A stretch of 64,000 nucleotides of DNA from Arenicellaceae bacterium. Lineage in GTDB: Bacteria > Pseudomonadota > Gammaproteobacteria > Arenicellales > Arenicellaceae. Both the position numbers and the translations under genes were made by a program. A model generated the notes under the pieces. It ran no database searches. It was given only the letters and a program-made list of their open reading frames with translations, and was not told the origin of the DNA. The stretch covers positions 1 through 64,000 of the forward strand of contig JAQWNC010000003.1 of assembly GCA_029246505.1 (NCBI GenBank), given 5' to 3'. Below are positions 11,134 to 20,962 of this stretch, piece by piece (positions within the stretch are counted from its first letter, which is position 1; every line of letters starts with the position of its first letter).

Positions 11134-13068
11134 TTACTGCCCGCGCTTAAACCAACGATCAAGCTCTTGAAGGCTAAGCTGTATCCACGTTGGCCGACCA
11201 TGATTACATTGACCGCTGCGTTCGGTATGTTCCATTTCACGTAACAGCCCGTTCATCTCTTCAATCGTTAATTTACGATTTGCCCGCACAGACCCGTAGC
11301 AGGCCATTGACGAAAGCGTTTCACTTATAGTCTGTTCAATTCGATCTGAGCTTCCCGCTTCAATCAAGTCAGACAACACGTCTCGAAGCAATTGCGCGAT
11401 ATCTGCATTCAATAGTAATTTTGGTACTGAACGAATCACCAAACCGGTGGCGCCTAACTGATCAATTTCTAACCCGAGTTTTGGAAATAATTTCTGGTTT
11501 GCCTCCCAGGTAGCAATTTCGCGCTCACTTATCACTAAGCTCACTGGCACTATTAAGGGTTGGCTGGATGATAATTGATCGAACGCCGCGTCACTGCTCG
11601 CGTCGTATTGTTGCTTTAGTTCTTCGTAAGTGATCCGCTCATGCGCAGCATGCATGTCGACAACCACCATACCGTGATTATTTTGCGCAAGGATATAAAC
11701 CCTGTGGAGTTGAGCAATAGCAAACCCAAGTGGTGGCATATCATCTGGAATTTGGTCAGGTTCACTGACTCCTTCGGGTAGCGCCGATGGATTGGCGTGT
11801 AAATCTCTATAAAACTGGGTCGATTGCTCTGTAGTCGCTCCAGTGGTTTGCTGGATACTAGAAAACTGAGTGTTAGAAGACTGTAAGCTGGATGATTGGC
11901 CAGAAGAACGGATGGAAGGAGAATAGGTGTTAGCCGAAAATACTGAGGCTTGCGCCGGTACCTGATTGATGCTGGTTTCGCTTACCACCACAGGTTTCAC
12001 ATAAGAGGTACTCAAGGATGGGCTGTCACCAACGCTGGCCCCAACCACCTCAGCAACCACCTTTTGAATAAATCCATGTACATCGCGGCTATCGCGAAAC
12101 CGAACCTCATGCTTTGTAGGGTGCACATTGACATCAACCCGAGCTGGGTCGAGCTCCAAATAAACCACATAAGCTGGCTGCCGGCCATGAAACAGCACGT
12201 CCTGATAGGCCCGGCGAATCGCATGCGATACCGTCGGATCACGAATAAGCCGCCCATTTAAGAAAAAATACTGCATATCACGCTGTGCACGCGAGAAAGC
12301 TGGCAACCCTAACCAACCGCTCAAATGCATCGCGCCTGAAGTCGCATCCAGTGGCACGCTGTTAACGACAAACTCATCACCCATAACGGTAGCTATGCGT
12401 TTAAGCGGCTCCATCGTCACATCTTCAAGGTGACGCCTTACTCGACCATTATGAGTGAACTCAAATTTTACGTTAAAACGCGACATCGCCAAGCGGCGTA
12501 ACGTTTGATCAAGCTGATTTAGCTCGGTTTGTTCGGTGCGTAAAAACTTTCGCCGCGCAGGCGTGTTATAAAAAAGATCTCGCACCTCGATCCAGGTACC
12601 GACTTGCATCGCAACCGGGACTGGGGCACTTATTTGATCATCTCCCTCGCTGTGTATCTCCCAGCCAGTGTCTTCACCCTGCGCTCTCGACCGCAACGTT
12701 AGCCGCCCTACAGATGCTATACTGGCCAAGGCTTCACCACGAAAACCAAGCGAGGCTACTGTTTCAAGATCATCCAGACTATCAATTTTACTAGTCGCAT
12801 GACGCGACAAGGCCAGCGCTAAATCCTGCTTCAAGATACCGCCGCCATTGTCTACTACCAATAAACGTTTAACCCCACCGCTTTCGGCAGTAACTTGAAG
12901 GCGGGTCGCGCCTGCATCAAGCGCATTTTCGATTAACTCTTTGAGCACAGATGCAGGTCGCTCAATAATTTCACCGGCAGCAATCTGATTGATTAACTGT
13001 GGCGACATCGCCTTAATGCGTGCCTCGGCGATTAGCGGGGAAGTATCCTGACCGGTGGGCGAATTCAA
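11134..13068 (-). CDS. mutL: DNA mismatch repair protein MutL
   Basis: Links mismatch recognition by MutS to strand removal. The 644 residues have an N-terminal GHKL ATPase: LIENALDAGAT, DNGGGI, HATSKI and GFRGEALASI. A variable Ser/Gln-rich linker runs from about 345 to 430, then comes the dimerisation domain. The C-terminal half carries DMHAAHERITYE near residue 470, fitting the endonuclease motif DQHA(X)2E(X)4E with Met for Gln, and CNHGRPTW near 622, fitting the CPHGRP metal-site motif. MutL should therefore nick DNA itself, as in species without MutH. Confidence 0.97.
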   Translation of the reverse strand: MNSPTGQDTSPLIAEARIKAMSPQLINQIAAGEIIERPASVLKELIENALDAGATRLQVTAESGGVKRLLVVDNGGGILKQDLALALSRHATSKIDSLDDLETVASLGFRGEALASIASVGRLTLRSRAQGEDTGWEIHSEGDDQISAPVPVAMQVGTWIEVRDLFYNTPARRKFLRTEQTELNQLDQTLRRLAMSRFNVKFEFTHNGRVRRHLEDVTMEPLKRIATVMGDEFVVNSVPLDATSGAMHLSGWLGLPAFSRAQRDMQYFFLNGRLIRDPTVSHAIRRAYQDVLFHGRQPAYVVYLELDPARVDVNVHPTKHEVRFRDSRDVHGFIQKVVAEVVGASVGDSPSLSTSYVKPVVVSETSINQVPAQASVFSANTYSPSIRSSGQSSSLQSSNTQFSSIQQTTGATTEQSTQFYRDLHANPSALPEGVSEPDQIPDDMPPLGFAIAQLHRVYILAQNNHGMVVVDMHAAHERITYEELKQQYDASSDAAFDQLSSSQPLIVPVSLVISEREIATWEANQKLFPKLGLEIDQLGATGLVIRSVPKLLLNADIAQLLRDVLSDLIEAGSSDRIEQTISETLSSMACYGSVRANRKLTIEEMNGLLREMEHTERSGQCNHGRPTWIQLSLQELDRWFKRGQ

Positions 13069-13127
13069 AGTGACATGCTTTAGTAAAGTAGCTTTCTAAT
13101 TAGGCTGTGAGATAGATGAATTATTCT

Positions 13128-13156
13128 AGCGCGCGGCACTCCAATTGCCACGCGCT
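13128..13156. other. Strong hairpin between amiB and mutL
   Basis: An 11-base arm (AGCGCGCGGCA) faces TGCCACGCGCT with a single mismatch and a 7-base loop. No T-run follows on either strand, so it is more likely an attenuator or message-stabilising hairpin than a classical terminator. It lies in the 225-base gap between amiB and mutL, which holds no gene. Confidence 0.5.
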
Positions 13157-13293
13157 ATTTATTACTGGTGCAAAATTTTTTCCACGTGTATTGAATGATA
13201 GGGACTCGACAACGCGGCTAGCGTCCAAACTAGGAACTGCTAAGGCACTAATCACCTGCCCCGCCTACCTACCTTCAGTTACCCTTAGCACAA

Positions 13294-14778
13294 TTAACGG
13301 GGAATACTTAACCTTTGATCTAACATCACCACATTGTTTCGAATTTTATTGTGCTGCTTTATCTTGCTCATAGGAACACGATATCGGTCAGCAATACCAG
13401 ACAAGGTATCGCCCCTTCGCACTGTATATGTGACAAAACTGTTAGTGCTTGCACCGGAGGAGCCATCACGCGCAATGTTTGCCGGCGGCTGAATTCCACT
13501 TTGATAAGCCTTCAAACCTCGATATATGGCCTTGGCTAAATTTTCCTGATGAGCTTTTTGAGTTAGCTTTTGCTCTTCATCTGGATTGGTAATAAAACCT
13601 GTTTCAACCAGCACCGATGGAAAATCGGGTGACTTAAGCACCATAAAACCAGCGGTTTCTACGCGTTTCTTGTGTACCTTACCAATCGAATCCAGTTGTT
13701 TAAGTACGTGAGCACCGACCTCTCGGCCATCACTGATTGTTTTCGTCATCGATAAATCGAGCAAAACTTCGGCAAGTAAAACATCTTTATCTTTAAGACT
13801 CACTCCACCAACCAGGTCTGAGGCATTTTCCTGGTTCGCTAACCAAAGCGCTTCTTCACTGGAAGCACCACGTTCTGACAATGCGTATACCGATGAGCCA
13901 CTTACACTTGCACTTCGAAAGGCATCAGCATGAATCGAAATAAATACATCAGTACCCTGATTACGTGCTATCTCGGTTCGTTTGCGTAAATTTATAAAAT
14001 AGTCACCATCTCTAATCAACACTCCGCGCATTTTCGGATCTGCATCGACGACCTTTTTTAACCGACGTGCGATTTCCATTGTTATTATTTTTTCGCGATA
14101 GCCCCTGGAACCGCTAGCTCCTGGATCTTCACCACCATGTCCCGCATCAATAGCGACGGTCATTATCTGAGCGCCTAGAGCAGAATTAATATTTCGCGAG
14201 GTGCGTATAGAGCTCTGAACTGAAGATGTCTGCACGTACGCGCTAGAAACTGGTAACGGTGATCCAATAGTTGATGTAGTAATCGATACAGTCGTCTTAC
14301 TACTGGAGCCATTATTGTCGCGGGCAATCTCGTTTAAATCGATAACCAAACGGTGTCCATACATATCATTTGGCTCGAGTTGAAAGATACTCGCACTTAC
14401 TTTCTGCTTAAGCTCCAGTACAAACCTGGTAATGCCCGGGCTAGGTTGCCCCGAACGAATGCCCTGTAAAAAAAAGTCCTCGCTAGCTGTAGCAGGCAAA
14501 TTACCCTTCCAACTTGTATCACTCAAATCAACTACCAGCCGCAGTGGACTATCTAATTTAAATGATTTATATGTAGCCTTGCCTCCAAGATCTAACACCA
14601 CGCGGGTGTGATCTGGCGCATTCCATACACGTATATTGCTCACACTAGTGGCAGCAATAGCCTGCCCTACCGGCAAGATAGCTTGCCCGATTAAAAGGAA
14701 TATAGTGCCAAAGAAGCTTGCCTGGCAGGTTTGAACCCAGCGAAAAAGCCCTATTCTATTTGTGTGCGGCGTAAGCAA
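13294..14778 (-). CDS. amiB: N-acetylmuramoyl-L-alanine amidase (AmiB type, AMIN-Amidase_3-LysM)
   Basis: Periplasmic zinc amidase that cuts septal peptidoglycan so daughter cells can part. The 494 residues run: signal sequence (about 20-43), AMIN targeting domain (about 45-135), Ser/Thr linker, catalytic Amidase_3 domain (about 205-425) with DAGHGGEDPGASG, TMEIARRL, FISIHADAF and VLVETGFITN, and a C-terminal LysM repeat (YTVRRGDTLSGIA onward) for glycan binding. Domain order and position between tsaE and mutL match E. coli amiB, with an added LysM. The start with LTPHTNRI leaves a long n-region; a later start is possible. Confidence 0.94.
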   Translation of the reverse strand: MLTPHTNRIGLFRWVQTCQASFFGTIFLLIGQAILPVGQAIAATSVSNIRVWNAPDHTRVVLDLGGKATYKSFKLDSPLRLVVDLSDTSWKGNLPATASEDFFLQGIRSGQPSPGITRFVLELKQKVSASIFQLEPNDMYGHRLVIDLNEIARDNNGSSSKTTVSITTSTIGSPLPVSSAYVQTSSVQSSIRTSRNINSALGAQIMTVAIDAGHGGEDPGASGSRGYREKIITMEIARRLKKVVDADPKMRGVLIRDGDYFINLRKRTEIARNQGTDVFISIHADAFRSASVSGSSVYALSERGASSEEALWLANQENASDLVGGVSLKDKDVLLAEVLLDLSMTKTISDGREVGAHVLKQLDSIGKVHKKRVETAGFMVLKSPDFPSVLVETGFITNPDEEQKLTQKAHQENLAKAIYRGLKAYQSGIQPPANIARDGSSGASTNSFVTYTVRRGDTLSGIADRYRVPMSKIKQHNKIRNNVVMLDQRLSIPR

Positions 14779-14899
14779 TCAGCTTATCCTCTGAATGTAA
14801 AATAATATTTATAAACAACTTGTTATAGCTAATATCTCGACTTTATATGTTTATTGACCGTAAATGCAAAAATTTTCTGCTATTTCACATAAAAAATAC

Positions 14900-15334
14900 T
14901 TACGTTGCCCTTGAAATTATTACACTTCTTTCATCATGGTCGGTGTAAAGGCACTCTATAAAGTAATTGGGTTGCGGCAAATGTTGTATCGCCTTTGCAG
15001 GCCATTCAATTAAAATTAGTGCTGAACTGGTATATATATCCTCAAAACCTAGTGCCACAATGTCAGACGGTTGCTCCAAGCGATATAAATCTAAATGACT
15101 AATCAAGCCAACATCAGCATCATATTGTTCCACCAATGTGTACGTCGGGCTAGTCACTACTTCGGACACGCCTAATTCCGCTAGAAGTCCCTGAACAAGC
15201 GTTGTTTTACCACTACCTAAATCACCTTTGAAATAAATGACTAACGGCTTATGAGCACTGGGAAACCATTGTTTGGCTAAACTTGCGCCAAAAGCTTGCA
15301 TGGCGTCGCCACCTTGAATCTTATTTATACTCAT
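14900..15334 (-). CDS. tsaE: tRNA threonylcarbamoyladenosine synthesis ATPase TsaE
   Basis: Small ATPase that works with TsaB and TsaD to make t6A37 in tRNA. The 144 residues show the P-loop GDLGSGKTTLVQGLL at about 38-52, the TSPTYTLVEQY switch, and LDLYRL. Its start overlaps the end of nnr by four bases (ATGA), so it is translated with nnr. Confidence 0.96.
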   Translation of the reverse strand: MSINKIQGGDAMQAFGASLAKQWFPSAHKPLVIYFKGDLGSGKTTLVQGLLAELGVSEVVTSPTYTLVEQYDADVGLISHLDLYRLEQPSDIVALGFEDIYTSSALILIEWPAKAIQHLPQPNYFIECLYTDHDERSVIISRAT

Positions 15335-16779
15335 TTTCCACTCACCAAAGAAGTAATCGCAGCTGGAATATGCTCAGTTATAGCAGATGCAGTCAGTCCG
15401 CGCTTACTGCACGAGATGGCCGCCATATCACCCGCAATAGCATGCAACAAAACAGCCTGACTGGCAGCGAGCATAGGAGTCATGCCTTGCCCTAACAAAG
15501 CTGCAATTATTCCCGCCAAAACATCTCCGCTTCCGGCGGTTGCCATGCCCGCATTCCCACGATCGCAAATATTCACCTGCTTACCATCACAAACCAGCGT
15601 ACCGGCACCTTTTAATACAGCCACACCACCAAATTTGTTTTGTAACTCCCGCACAGCCTTGAATCGATCTTGTTGAACTTCTTGGGTAGAGACCCCTAGT
15701 AAATTGGCAGCCTCGCCTGGATGAGGCGTGAGAATTCGTTGTTCGTCGCGGTTCAAGTGTTCTGCCAATAAAGCCAGAGCATCCGCATCTAGAACTTTCG
15801 GGCTAATCGATACCTGTACCGCAGTAAAAACTGCACGAGCCCATCTACTTTGCCCGGCACCAGGCCCAAACAACAGCGCATCACTTTGTGGCAGCGTATC
15901 GTCTTCACTCCACATGGCGGTCATAACCTCATTAACTTGGGTAACACCTACATCTGGAGTAAACGCGGTAACGAGCCCTGCACCCGCTTTCAATGCGGCG
16001 TGACTAGAAAGAAATATTGCTCCGCGCATACTGCGCTCACCGCCTAATGCCGCAACCCGCCCATAGTTTCCCTTATGCGAATCGGGCGAACGCTCTGGTA
16101 ACGACGGTTGTATCAATCGCGCCATAGGTTCAAAACGTTGGTAAAGCTCCGAGCTGACACCCAAATCGGAGAAATATAATGCACCCCGCACATTTAATGC
16201 TGGCCCGGTATACAAACCGACTTTGCGAGTAATAAAGGTAATCGTTGCGTCAGCATTGATGGCTTCGGGTGACACACTACCAGTATCTGCATCCACACCG
16301 GTTGGCACATCGATCGCAAGCACCGGAAGGTTCATATTATTGATTTCACGTACACAGGACAAATAATCGGTTCGCAGTTCGGCATTCAGGCCGATTCCCA
16401 ACAGCGCATCAACGACTAAGTCTGCATGTATTTCCAACCCTGACTGCCAATTATGAATCTCTACGCCCGCCCCCTCGGCATCTTGAGCTGCCCTGATAGC
16501 ATCATCGGTAGCGGCAGGCTTCATGCGATATATCAAGCTTTGAAAACCTGCCTGATGTAACAACCTCGCAAGTACATAGCCATCACCGCCATTATTTCCG
16601 GATCCACAAAATACAGCTACGCGCTTAGCTCTCCAATAGCGTGCCAGTAATAGCGAGAACGCCTGCTGGCCGGCTTGTGTCATTAATTCATAACCGTAAA
16701 TGCCCTGCGTTTCTATACACAAGGCATCCAATGCCTTACTGGTAGCGGAATCAAATAACGAGTAGTGATGATCAAACAT
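15331..16779 (-). CDS. nnr: Bifunctional NAD(P)HX epimerase / ADP-dependent dehydratase
   Basis: Repairs hydrated NAD(P)H. The 482 residues comprise an N-terminal YjeF_N epimerase domain (about 1-215; CGSGNNGGDGYVLAR, VDALLGIGL, DVPTGVDADTG) and a C-terminal ribokinase-like dehydratase (about 225-480; KGNYGRVAALGG, LTPHPGEAANLLG, and the catalytic AGSGDVLAGIIAALLGQG). Overlaps tsaE by four bases. Equivalent to E. coli yjeF; divergent from queG across an 80-base gap that must hold both promoters. Confidence 0.96.
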   Translation of the reverse strand: MFDHHYSLFDSATSKALDALCIETQGIYGYELMTQAGQQAFSLLLARYWRAKRVAVFCGSGNNGGDGYVLARLLHQAGFQSLIYRMKPAATDDAIRAAQDAEGAGVEIHNWQSGLEIHADLVVDALLGIGLNAELRTDYLSCVREINNMNLPVLAIDVPTGVDADTGSVSPEAINADATITFITRKVGLYTGPALNVRGALYFSDLGVSSELYQRFEPMARLIQPSLPERSPDSHKGNYGRVAALGGERSMRGAIFLSSHAALKAGAGLVTAFTPDVGVTQVNEVMTAMWSEDDTLPQSDALLFGPGAGQSRWARAVFTAVQVSISPKVLDADALALLAEHLNRDEQRILTPHPGEAANLLGVSTQEVQQDRFKAVRELQNKFGGVAVLKGAGTLVCDGKQVNICDRGNAGMATAGSGDVLAGIIAALLGQGMTPMLAASQAVLLHAIAGDMAAISCSKRGLTASAITEHIPAAITSLVSGK

Positions 16780-16859
16780 AATAAAATAAGCTAATTTACG
16801 AATATTGCGGCCCTCAACATTATATCGTTAATAAGCCCCAAGGCAGACCTGATAACGAT

Positions 16860-17936
16860 ATGATACGCGGTATGACCAGTGTTAAAAACCAGCCGAACCT
16901 GCAACTACTCTCGCAGCAGATTAAACAGTGGGCAACTGAACTTGGGTTTGATGAAACTGGCATCACAGACACTTCCTTGCATGAGCAAGAACCTCGGCTA
17001 CTAGATTGGCTGGAAAAAGGATTTAACGGTGAGATGGAGTATATGCGGCGCCACGGTACCAAGCGCAGCCGCCCCGCTGAACTGGTACCCGGCACAATCA
17101 GAGTGATTTCAGCCCGCATGAACTATATGCCTCACGACATGCAGCAAGCTGAAGCCGCATTAAAAGATTCCAATATCGCCTACATATCTCGCTACGCTCT
17201 AGGCAAGGATTACCACAAACTAATTCGAAAACGACTAGCGACGCTATCAGATCGCATCAATGAGGAACTGGTTGGCTTTCAATATCGAGCATTTACCGAC
17301 AGCGCGCCGGTTCTCGAAAAAGCTCTTGCAGAAAAAGCGGGCCTCGGCTGGATAGGCAAACACTCGAATCTATTGAACAGCGAAATTGGTTCGTATTTCT
17401 TTCTGGGTGAGATATACACGAATGTTCCGTTGCCAATAGACACACCAGCCACCAATCACTGTGGTAGCTGCAACGCGTGTATTGATGTTTGCCCTACTCA
17501 AGCAATCGTCGCACCCTATCAAGTCGATGCGCGGCGCTGTATTTCTTATCTAACTATAGAATTAAGAACCAGTATTCCGGAAGAATTTCGAACCGCCATG
17601 GGTAATCGAATTTATGGTTGCGATGATTGCCAACTGATATGCCCGTGGAACAAATTTGCGCAGCTCACTAATGAACCTAGTTTTTCACCACGCGACCAAT
17701 TAAACGATGCAGAACTTCTGACCCTTTTCGAGTGGAGTGAACAAGAGTTTTTAAAGAATACCGAAGGCAACGCTATTCGTAGAATAGGTTATGAATGTTG
17801 GCAACGAAATATTGCGATAGCCCTCGGTAATAGCGCAAAAAACGCTAAAATTAAAACTGCACTGCTAGACAAACGAGAAAACTCGACCGCTATGGTCAAA
17901 GAGCATATTGACTGGGCGTTAAGCCACTACACCTAA
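16860..17936 (+). CDS. queG: Epoxyqueuosine reductase
   Basis: Cobalamin- and iron-sulfur-dependent enzyme that reduces epoxyqueuosine to queuosine at the tRNA wobble position. The 358 residues include GWIGKHSNLL and two 4Fe-4S sites: CGSCNACIDVCPTQAI (about residues 201-216) and CDDCQLICPWNKF (about 258-270). Length and placement divergent from nnr match E. coli yjeS. Two possible ATGs lie four codons apart; the first is used. Confidence 0.95.
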   Translation: MIRGMTSVKNQPNLQLLSQQIKQWATELGFDETGITDTSLHEQEPRLLDWLEKGFNGEMEYMRRHGTKRSRPAELVPGTIRVISARMNYMPHDMQQAEAALKDSNIAYISRYALGKDYHKLIRKRLATLSDRINEELVGFQYRAFTDSAPVLEKALAEKAGLGWIGKHSNLLNSEIGSYFFLGEIYTNVPLPIDTPATNHCGSCNACIDVCPTQAIVAPYQVDARRCISYLTIELRTSIPEEFRTAMGNRIYGCDDCQLICPWNKFAQLTNEPSFSPRDQLNDAELLTLFEWSEQEFLKNTEGNAIRRIGYECWQRNIAIALGNSAKNAKIKTALLDKRENSTAMVKEHIDWALSHYT

Positions 17937-17956
17937 CAATACATTTAACCTCTGAG

Positions 17957-18637
17957 TCAATTGACCAATATCGATTTCCCTTCTTTAGTTTTACTCTTTT
18001 CTGCATCTTTGTCGGTTTGAATCTCCACTTGTTTAGGTACATTCAAACCCCGTTGCACCGCTGGCCGAGCTTCAATCGCGGCCAACCAGCGCAGCACATT
18101 AGGCAAATCATCCACTGGCACGCCAGCCCATTCATAGCGACGAACCCAGGGGAAGGACGCAATATCAGCAATAGAATAATCACCCACTAAAAACTCGTTA
18201 TCGGTTAGCTGCCTTTCCAGCACTTCATACAACCGACGCGTTTCCTTTTGATAGCGCTCAATCGCATAAGGAATTTTCTCGGGTGCATAACGATAAAATA
18301 CATGCGCCTGGCCTTGCATTGGTCCTATGCCACCCATCTGGAACATGAGCCACTGGACCACCTGAGAGCGCTTTTTTTCGTCGGCCGGGATCAGTAAGCC
18401 GGTCCTTTCAGCCAGGTAAAGCAGAATCGCTCCCGACTCAAACACCACAAAACCATCGTTGTCTTGATCAACAATGGTTGGAATACGTCCATTCGGGTTC
18501 AGCTCTAAATACCAATCTTCTTTCTGCTCAAGCTCACCCATTTGAATCGCATGAACATCATATTCAAGGTTCATTTCCTCAAGCGCAATAGACACTTTTT
18601 TACCGTTAGGCGTACCCACTGTATAAAGTTTAATCAT
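17957..18637 (-). CDS. YfcG/Ure2p-like glutathione transferase
   Basis: A 226-residue two-domain glutathione transferase. The thioredoxin-like N-terminus begins [21 protein letters not shown]; the TPNGKK stretch is the mark of the Nu/YfcG group, which uses glutathione disulfide and acts as a disulfide-bond reductase. NPNGRIPTI and [11 protein letters not shown] form the glutathione site; the helical C-terminal domain contains [14 protein letters not shown]. The last 20 residues are a charged Lys/Asp/Glu tail. The gene converges on queG with only 20 bases between. Confidence 0.9.
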   Translation of the reverse strand: MIKLYTVGTPNGKKVSIALEEMNLEYDVHAIQMGELEQKEDWYLELNPNGRIPTIVDQDNDGFVVFESGAILLYLAERTGLLIPADEKKRSQVVQWLMFQMGGIGPMQGQAHVFYRYAPEKIPYAIERYQKETRRLYEVLERQLTDNEFLVGDYSIADIASFPWVRRYEWAGVPVDDLPNVLRWLAAIEARPAVQRGLNVPKQVEIQTDKDAEKSKTKEGKSILVN

Positions 18638-18711
18638 AAAATTCCACCTTTCACTATGCCATTAACTTAATTAATAACCATTACACACCGTTACCAATAG
18701 CAGCGCCGTCC

Positions 18712-19113
18712 CTAGCTATAACCCCGGTACCACCCACTTGCGGTACCACCACCGGCATTTACCGCTCTAGCATCGCTTCCGTCGGCACCTAATGTGCCGC
18801 CACCGCCGCCCCCTATCCCTGTGCCGCCGCCTGCAGCCGCAGAAGCACCCCCAAGAATACCACTATCCGCAGCAAGATAACCTGCCTCATCTGCACCTAT
18901 AAACTCAGGGTCATAAAGGGCAAGAATACCATCGCGCGGTGGCCCGCCTTGAAAGATTTGGTTAACTGGAATACTAACCTCATCCGGTATAAAGCCATTC
19001 TTTTCGAAGGCTATGGCAACAGTACTAACAAAAGTACTCGCAAAAACGACGCTAAATATAAAAGCGATATATACTCGTCCTAAACGTAATTGTCTTAAAA
19101 GTATTCGTCTCCG
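18712..19113 (-). pseudogene. DUF3179 N-terminal fragment with a glycine-rich tail
   Basis: Minus-strand open frame of 133 codons with no ATG, GTG or TTG anywhere in it. It reads as a signal-peptide-like segment (VYIAFIFSVVFASTFVSTVAIA) followed by IPVNQIFQGGPPRDGILAL and DPEFIGADEAGYLAADSGILG, which matches the start of the DUF3179 domain as I know it (GGPPKDGIPA, then P-F and a valine/isoleucine-gly turn). The rest of that roughly 300-residue domain is missing; instead there are about 45 Gly/Ala/Ser-rich residues (AAAGGGTGIGGGGGGTLGAD and on) to the stop. An ATG lies 25 bases upstream in another frame (19136-19138), so a one-base change may have broken the start. It sits downstream of the sulfite-dehydrogenase-like pair. 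Confidence 0.7.
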
Positions 19114-19208
19114 CTATTATTAAGATCCTAGAATCCATTTTAAAATATCTCACTAGAAACAGACCCGCTAATAGTGGGGATCCTTGCGCCCGCCCATTGT
19201 ATTCAATA

Positions 19209-19556
19209 CTATGGGTAGCGGAGCCTGCCTCGGGCCTGAAACTCTTCTTTCCGTGCCTCAGGTGAGTAATGCTTACTCAAATAATCAACCACCAGTTTTT
19301 CCTTGTCATCGTCCATCGCTATCATGCTTTGTTCCTCCACCATCCACACCATTAGTTTCTCCCAGGCCGATCGAGTCAAGCCTTGTTGATTAACTATTTG
19401 CATAGAGTGGCAACGACTGCATTCAACGAACACCTCTAGTCGACCGGCATCAACCGGCATTTCGGTGAAGTCATCTGCAACAACAGTGTAAGGCAGCAGA
19501 AATGCCGTTATACAAACCAGTTTTAAGTATTTGCAGAGCTTATTTAAAACTTTCAT
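19209..19556 (-). CDS. Small periplasmic cytochrome c (SorB-like)
   Basis: A c-type cytochrome of about 115 residues with a signal peptide (MKVLNKLCKYLKLVC... cut near VVADD) and one haem site CSRCH. After the haem motif comes GLTRSAWEKLMVWMVEEQSM, typical of small monohaem cytochromes that pair with molybdenum enzymes, including a Met that could be the sixth ligand. It follows the molybdopterin oxidoreductase directly, so it is probably that enzyme's electron acceptor. A start 12 codons earlier, overlapping the upstream gene by 11 bases, is also open; the inner ATG gives the cleaner signal peptide. Confidence 0.82.
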   Translation of the reverse strand: MKVLNKLCKYLKLVCITAFLLPYTVVADDFTEMPVDAGRLEVFVECSRCHSMQIVNQQGLTRSAWEKLMVWMVEEQSMIAMDDDKEKLVVDYLSKHYSPEARKEEFQARGRLRYP

Positions 19557-19581
19557 ATAACAATGATCGCTGACTTGATAC

Positions 19582-20880
19582 CTAAGCAACATTGACCGCT
19601 ATCCGATGAAGTGCATTGTTTAAGTAGCCTTTTGGGTTCCAAGGAATCGCATGTGGCTGACTGATGCCATTAGAATCTGTCGCGCGAGCCCAAACCTCAT
19701 AATATCCAACCTCCGGGAATTCAACAGCCACTCGCCAGTTCTGCCAGGCATGAGAATTTACCGGCGCATCAAGCTCAGCACTTTGCCACGTCGCACCAAA
19801 ATCAATCGACACCGCAACAGCAGAGACTTCTATATCTCCCGCCCAGGCATGCCCACGCACTTGCAGTGCATCACCCTGTAGGTGTGAAATTCGATTCGCT
19901 GGCGTGGTGATTAACGACTTCACTGGCATTTCGTGAATAATTTCAAAATCTTCGGTGGCAACCTCTTCACCCGGGGCAACCGGACGATTTGGCACCCGGT
20001 ACGAAGTGCCCGTCATTTTAGCCCCATCGTGTACCTGATCCCGTAGCCAGATTCTGGTTAGCCATTTTTGCGAAAGCGAACCCGGCCAACCAGGCACAAC
20101 TAGTCGTAGCGGCGCACCATTCATCAGGTGAAGTGCTTCACCATTTTGAGCAAAAGCAATCAGGTTATCATCATCCATCGCCTTATCAATTGGCATACCA
20201 CGAGAAAGCGGACTCTTGATCGTATCGCCAGACAAATGAATGTCTGCACCTTCATGAGCAGTGTAAATCACGCCATCTCCAACGCCAGCAGCAAGCAGCA
20301 CGTCCTTGAGTCGAACGCCGGTCCATTCAGAACAAGCAACCGCACCAAATGTCCACTGGTTACCCAGCGCAGGCGGATAGAAAAACGCCCGCCCATTACC
20401 ACCGCACTCGATCACCAAAGCTTTGGTCACTACTTCAAACTGACTTTTTAAGTCTTCGATACTGAAAGTCATAGCCTGATCCACCAAGCCATCAACAGTC
20501 AGCGTCCAATTGTCTGCATCAACGCTAGCAGGAGCGCTACCATTATTTCGAATAAAGTGACGATTGGTTGGCGTTATATTGTCATCCAACATATGCACCG
20601 ACGTCTCCGCATTGAGCGGCCGGTCACTCAACTGTATCAAGCCATCCTTGCCAGCAATGCCTTCAGACTGTGCCAAAGCAGCTGGAATGAGACCCGCAGG
20701 CATATTTCTATGGAACGGTATAAAACCACCTACCAGCGCACCCATTGCAGCTAAGCCAGCGCCCCTTAAAAAACCACGTCGATCTTTGTGAGTGCGTCGT
20801 CCAAAAATCAGCTCATCTGCCAATTCACCATGCTCTGCATAGGCGTCAGTGATTTTCTGTTTATCTACCTTCATCTCCAT
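19582..20880 (-). CDS. Tat-exported sulfite-oxidase-family molybdoenzyme (SorA/SoxC-like)
   Basis: A 432-residue periplasmic oxidoreductase. It has a twin-arginine signal (DRRGFLRGAGLAA, about residues 34-46), then the oxidoreductase molybdopterin domain with the Mo-binding cysteine in IECGGNGRAFF, followed by the C-terminal Mo-co dimerisation domain (about 310-430; SVDFGATWQ, WRVAVEFPEVGYYEVWARATDSNG). This order is that of sulfite dehydrogenases SorA and SoxC. With the cytochrome immediately downstream it looks like a SorAB sulfite:cytochrome c oxidoreductase. The substrate is inferred from family and partner, not proven. Confidence 0.88.
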   Translation of the reverse strand: MEMKVDKQKITDAYAEHGELADELIFGRRTHKDRRGFLRGAGLAAMGALVGGFIPFHRNMPAGLIPAALAQSEGIAGKDGLIQLSDRPLNAETSVHMLDDNITPTNRHFIRNNGSAPASVDADNWTLTVDGLVDQAMTFSIEDLKSQFEVVTKALVIECGGNGRAFFYPPALGNQWTFGAVACSEWTGVRLKDVLLAAGVGDGVIYTAHEGADIHLSGDTIKSPLSRGMPIDKAMDDDNLIAFAQNGEALHLMNGAPLRLVVPGWPGSLSQKWLTRIWLRDQVHDGAKMTGTSYRVPNRPVAPGEEVATEDFEIIHEMPVKSLITTPANRISHLQGDALQVRGHAWAGDIEVSAVAVSIDFGATWQSAELDAPVNSHAWQNWRVAVEFPEVGYYEVWARATDSNGISQPHAIPWNPKGYLNNALHRIAVNVA

Positions 20881-20962
20881 CCTCTATGTATTCTTAAGAT
20901 AATTTATCAGAAACTAAATTTAGTTTCCGCCTGACAACTGAGCCTGGTTGAATGGGTGCCTT

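Noticed and set aside
13116-13373. An 85-codon plus-strand frame after mutL
   Set aside because: Overlaps the 3' end of amiB in antisense and includes the hairpin at 13128; no coding signs.
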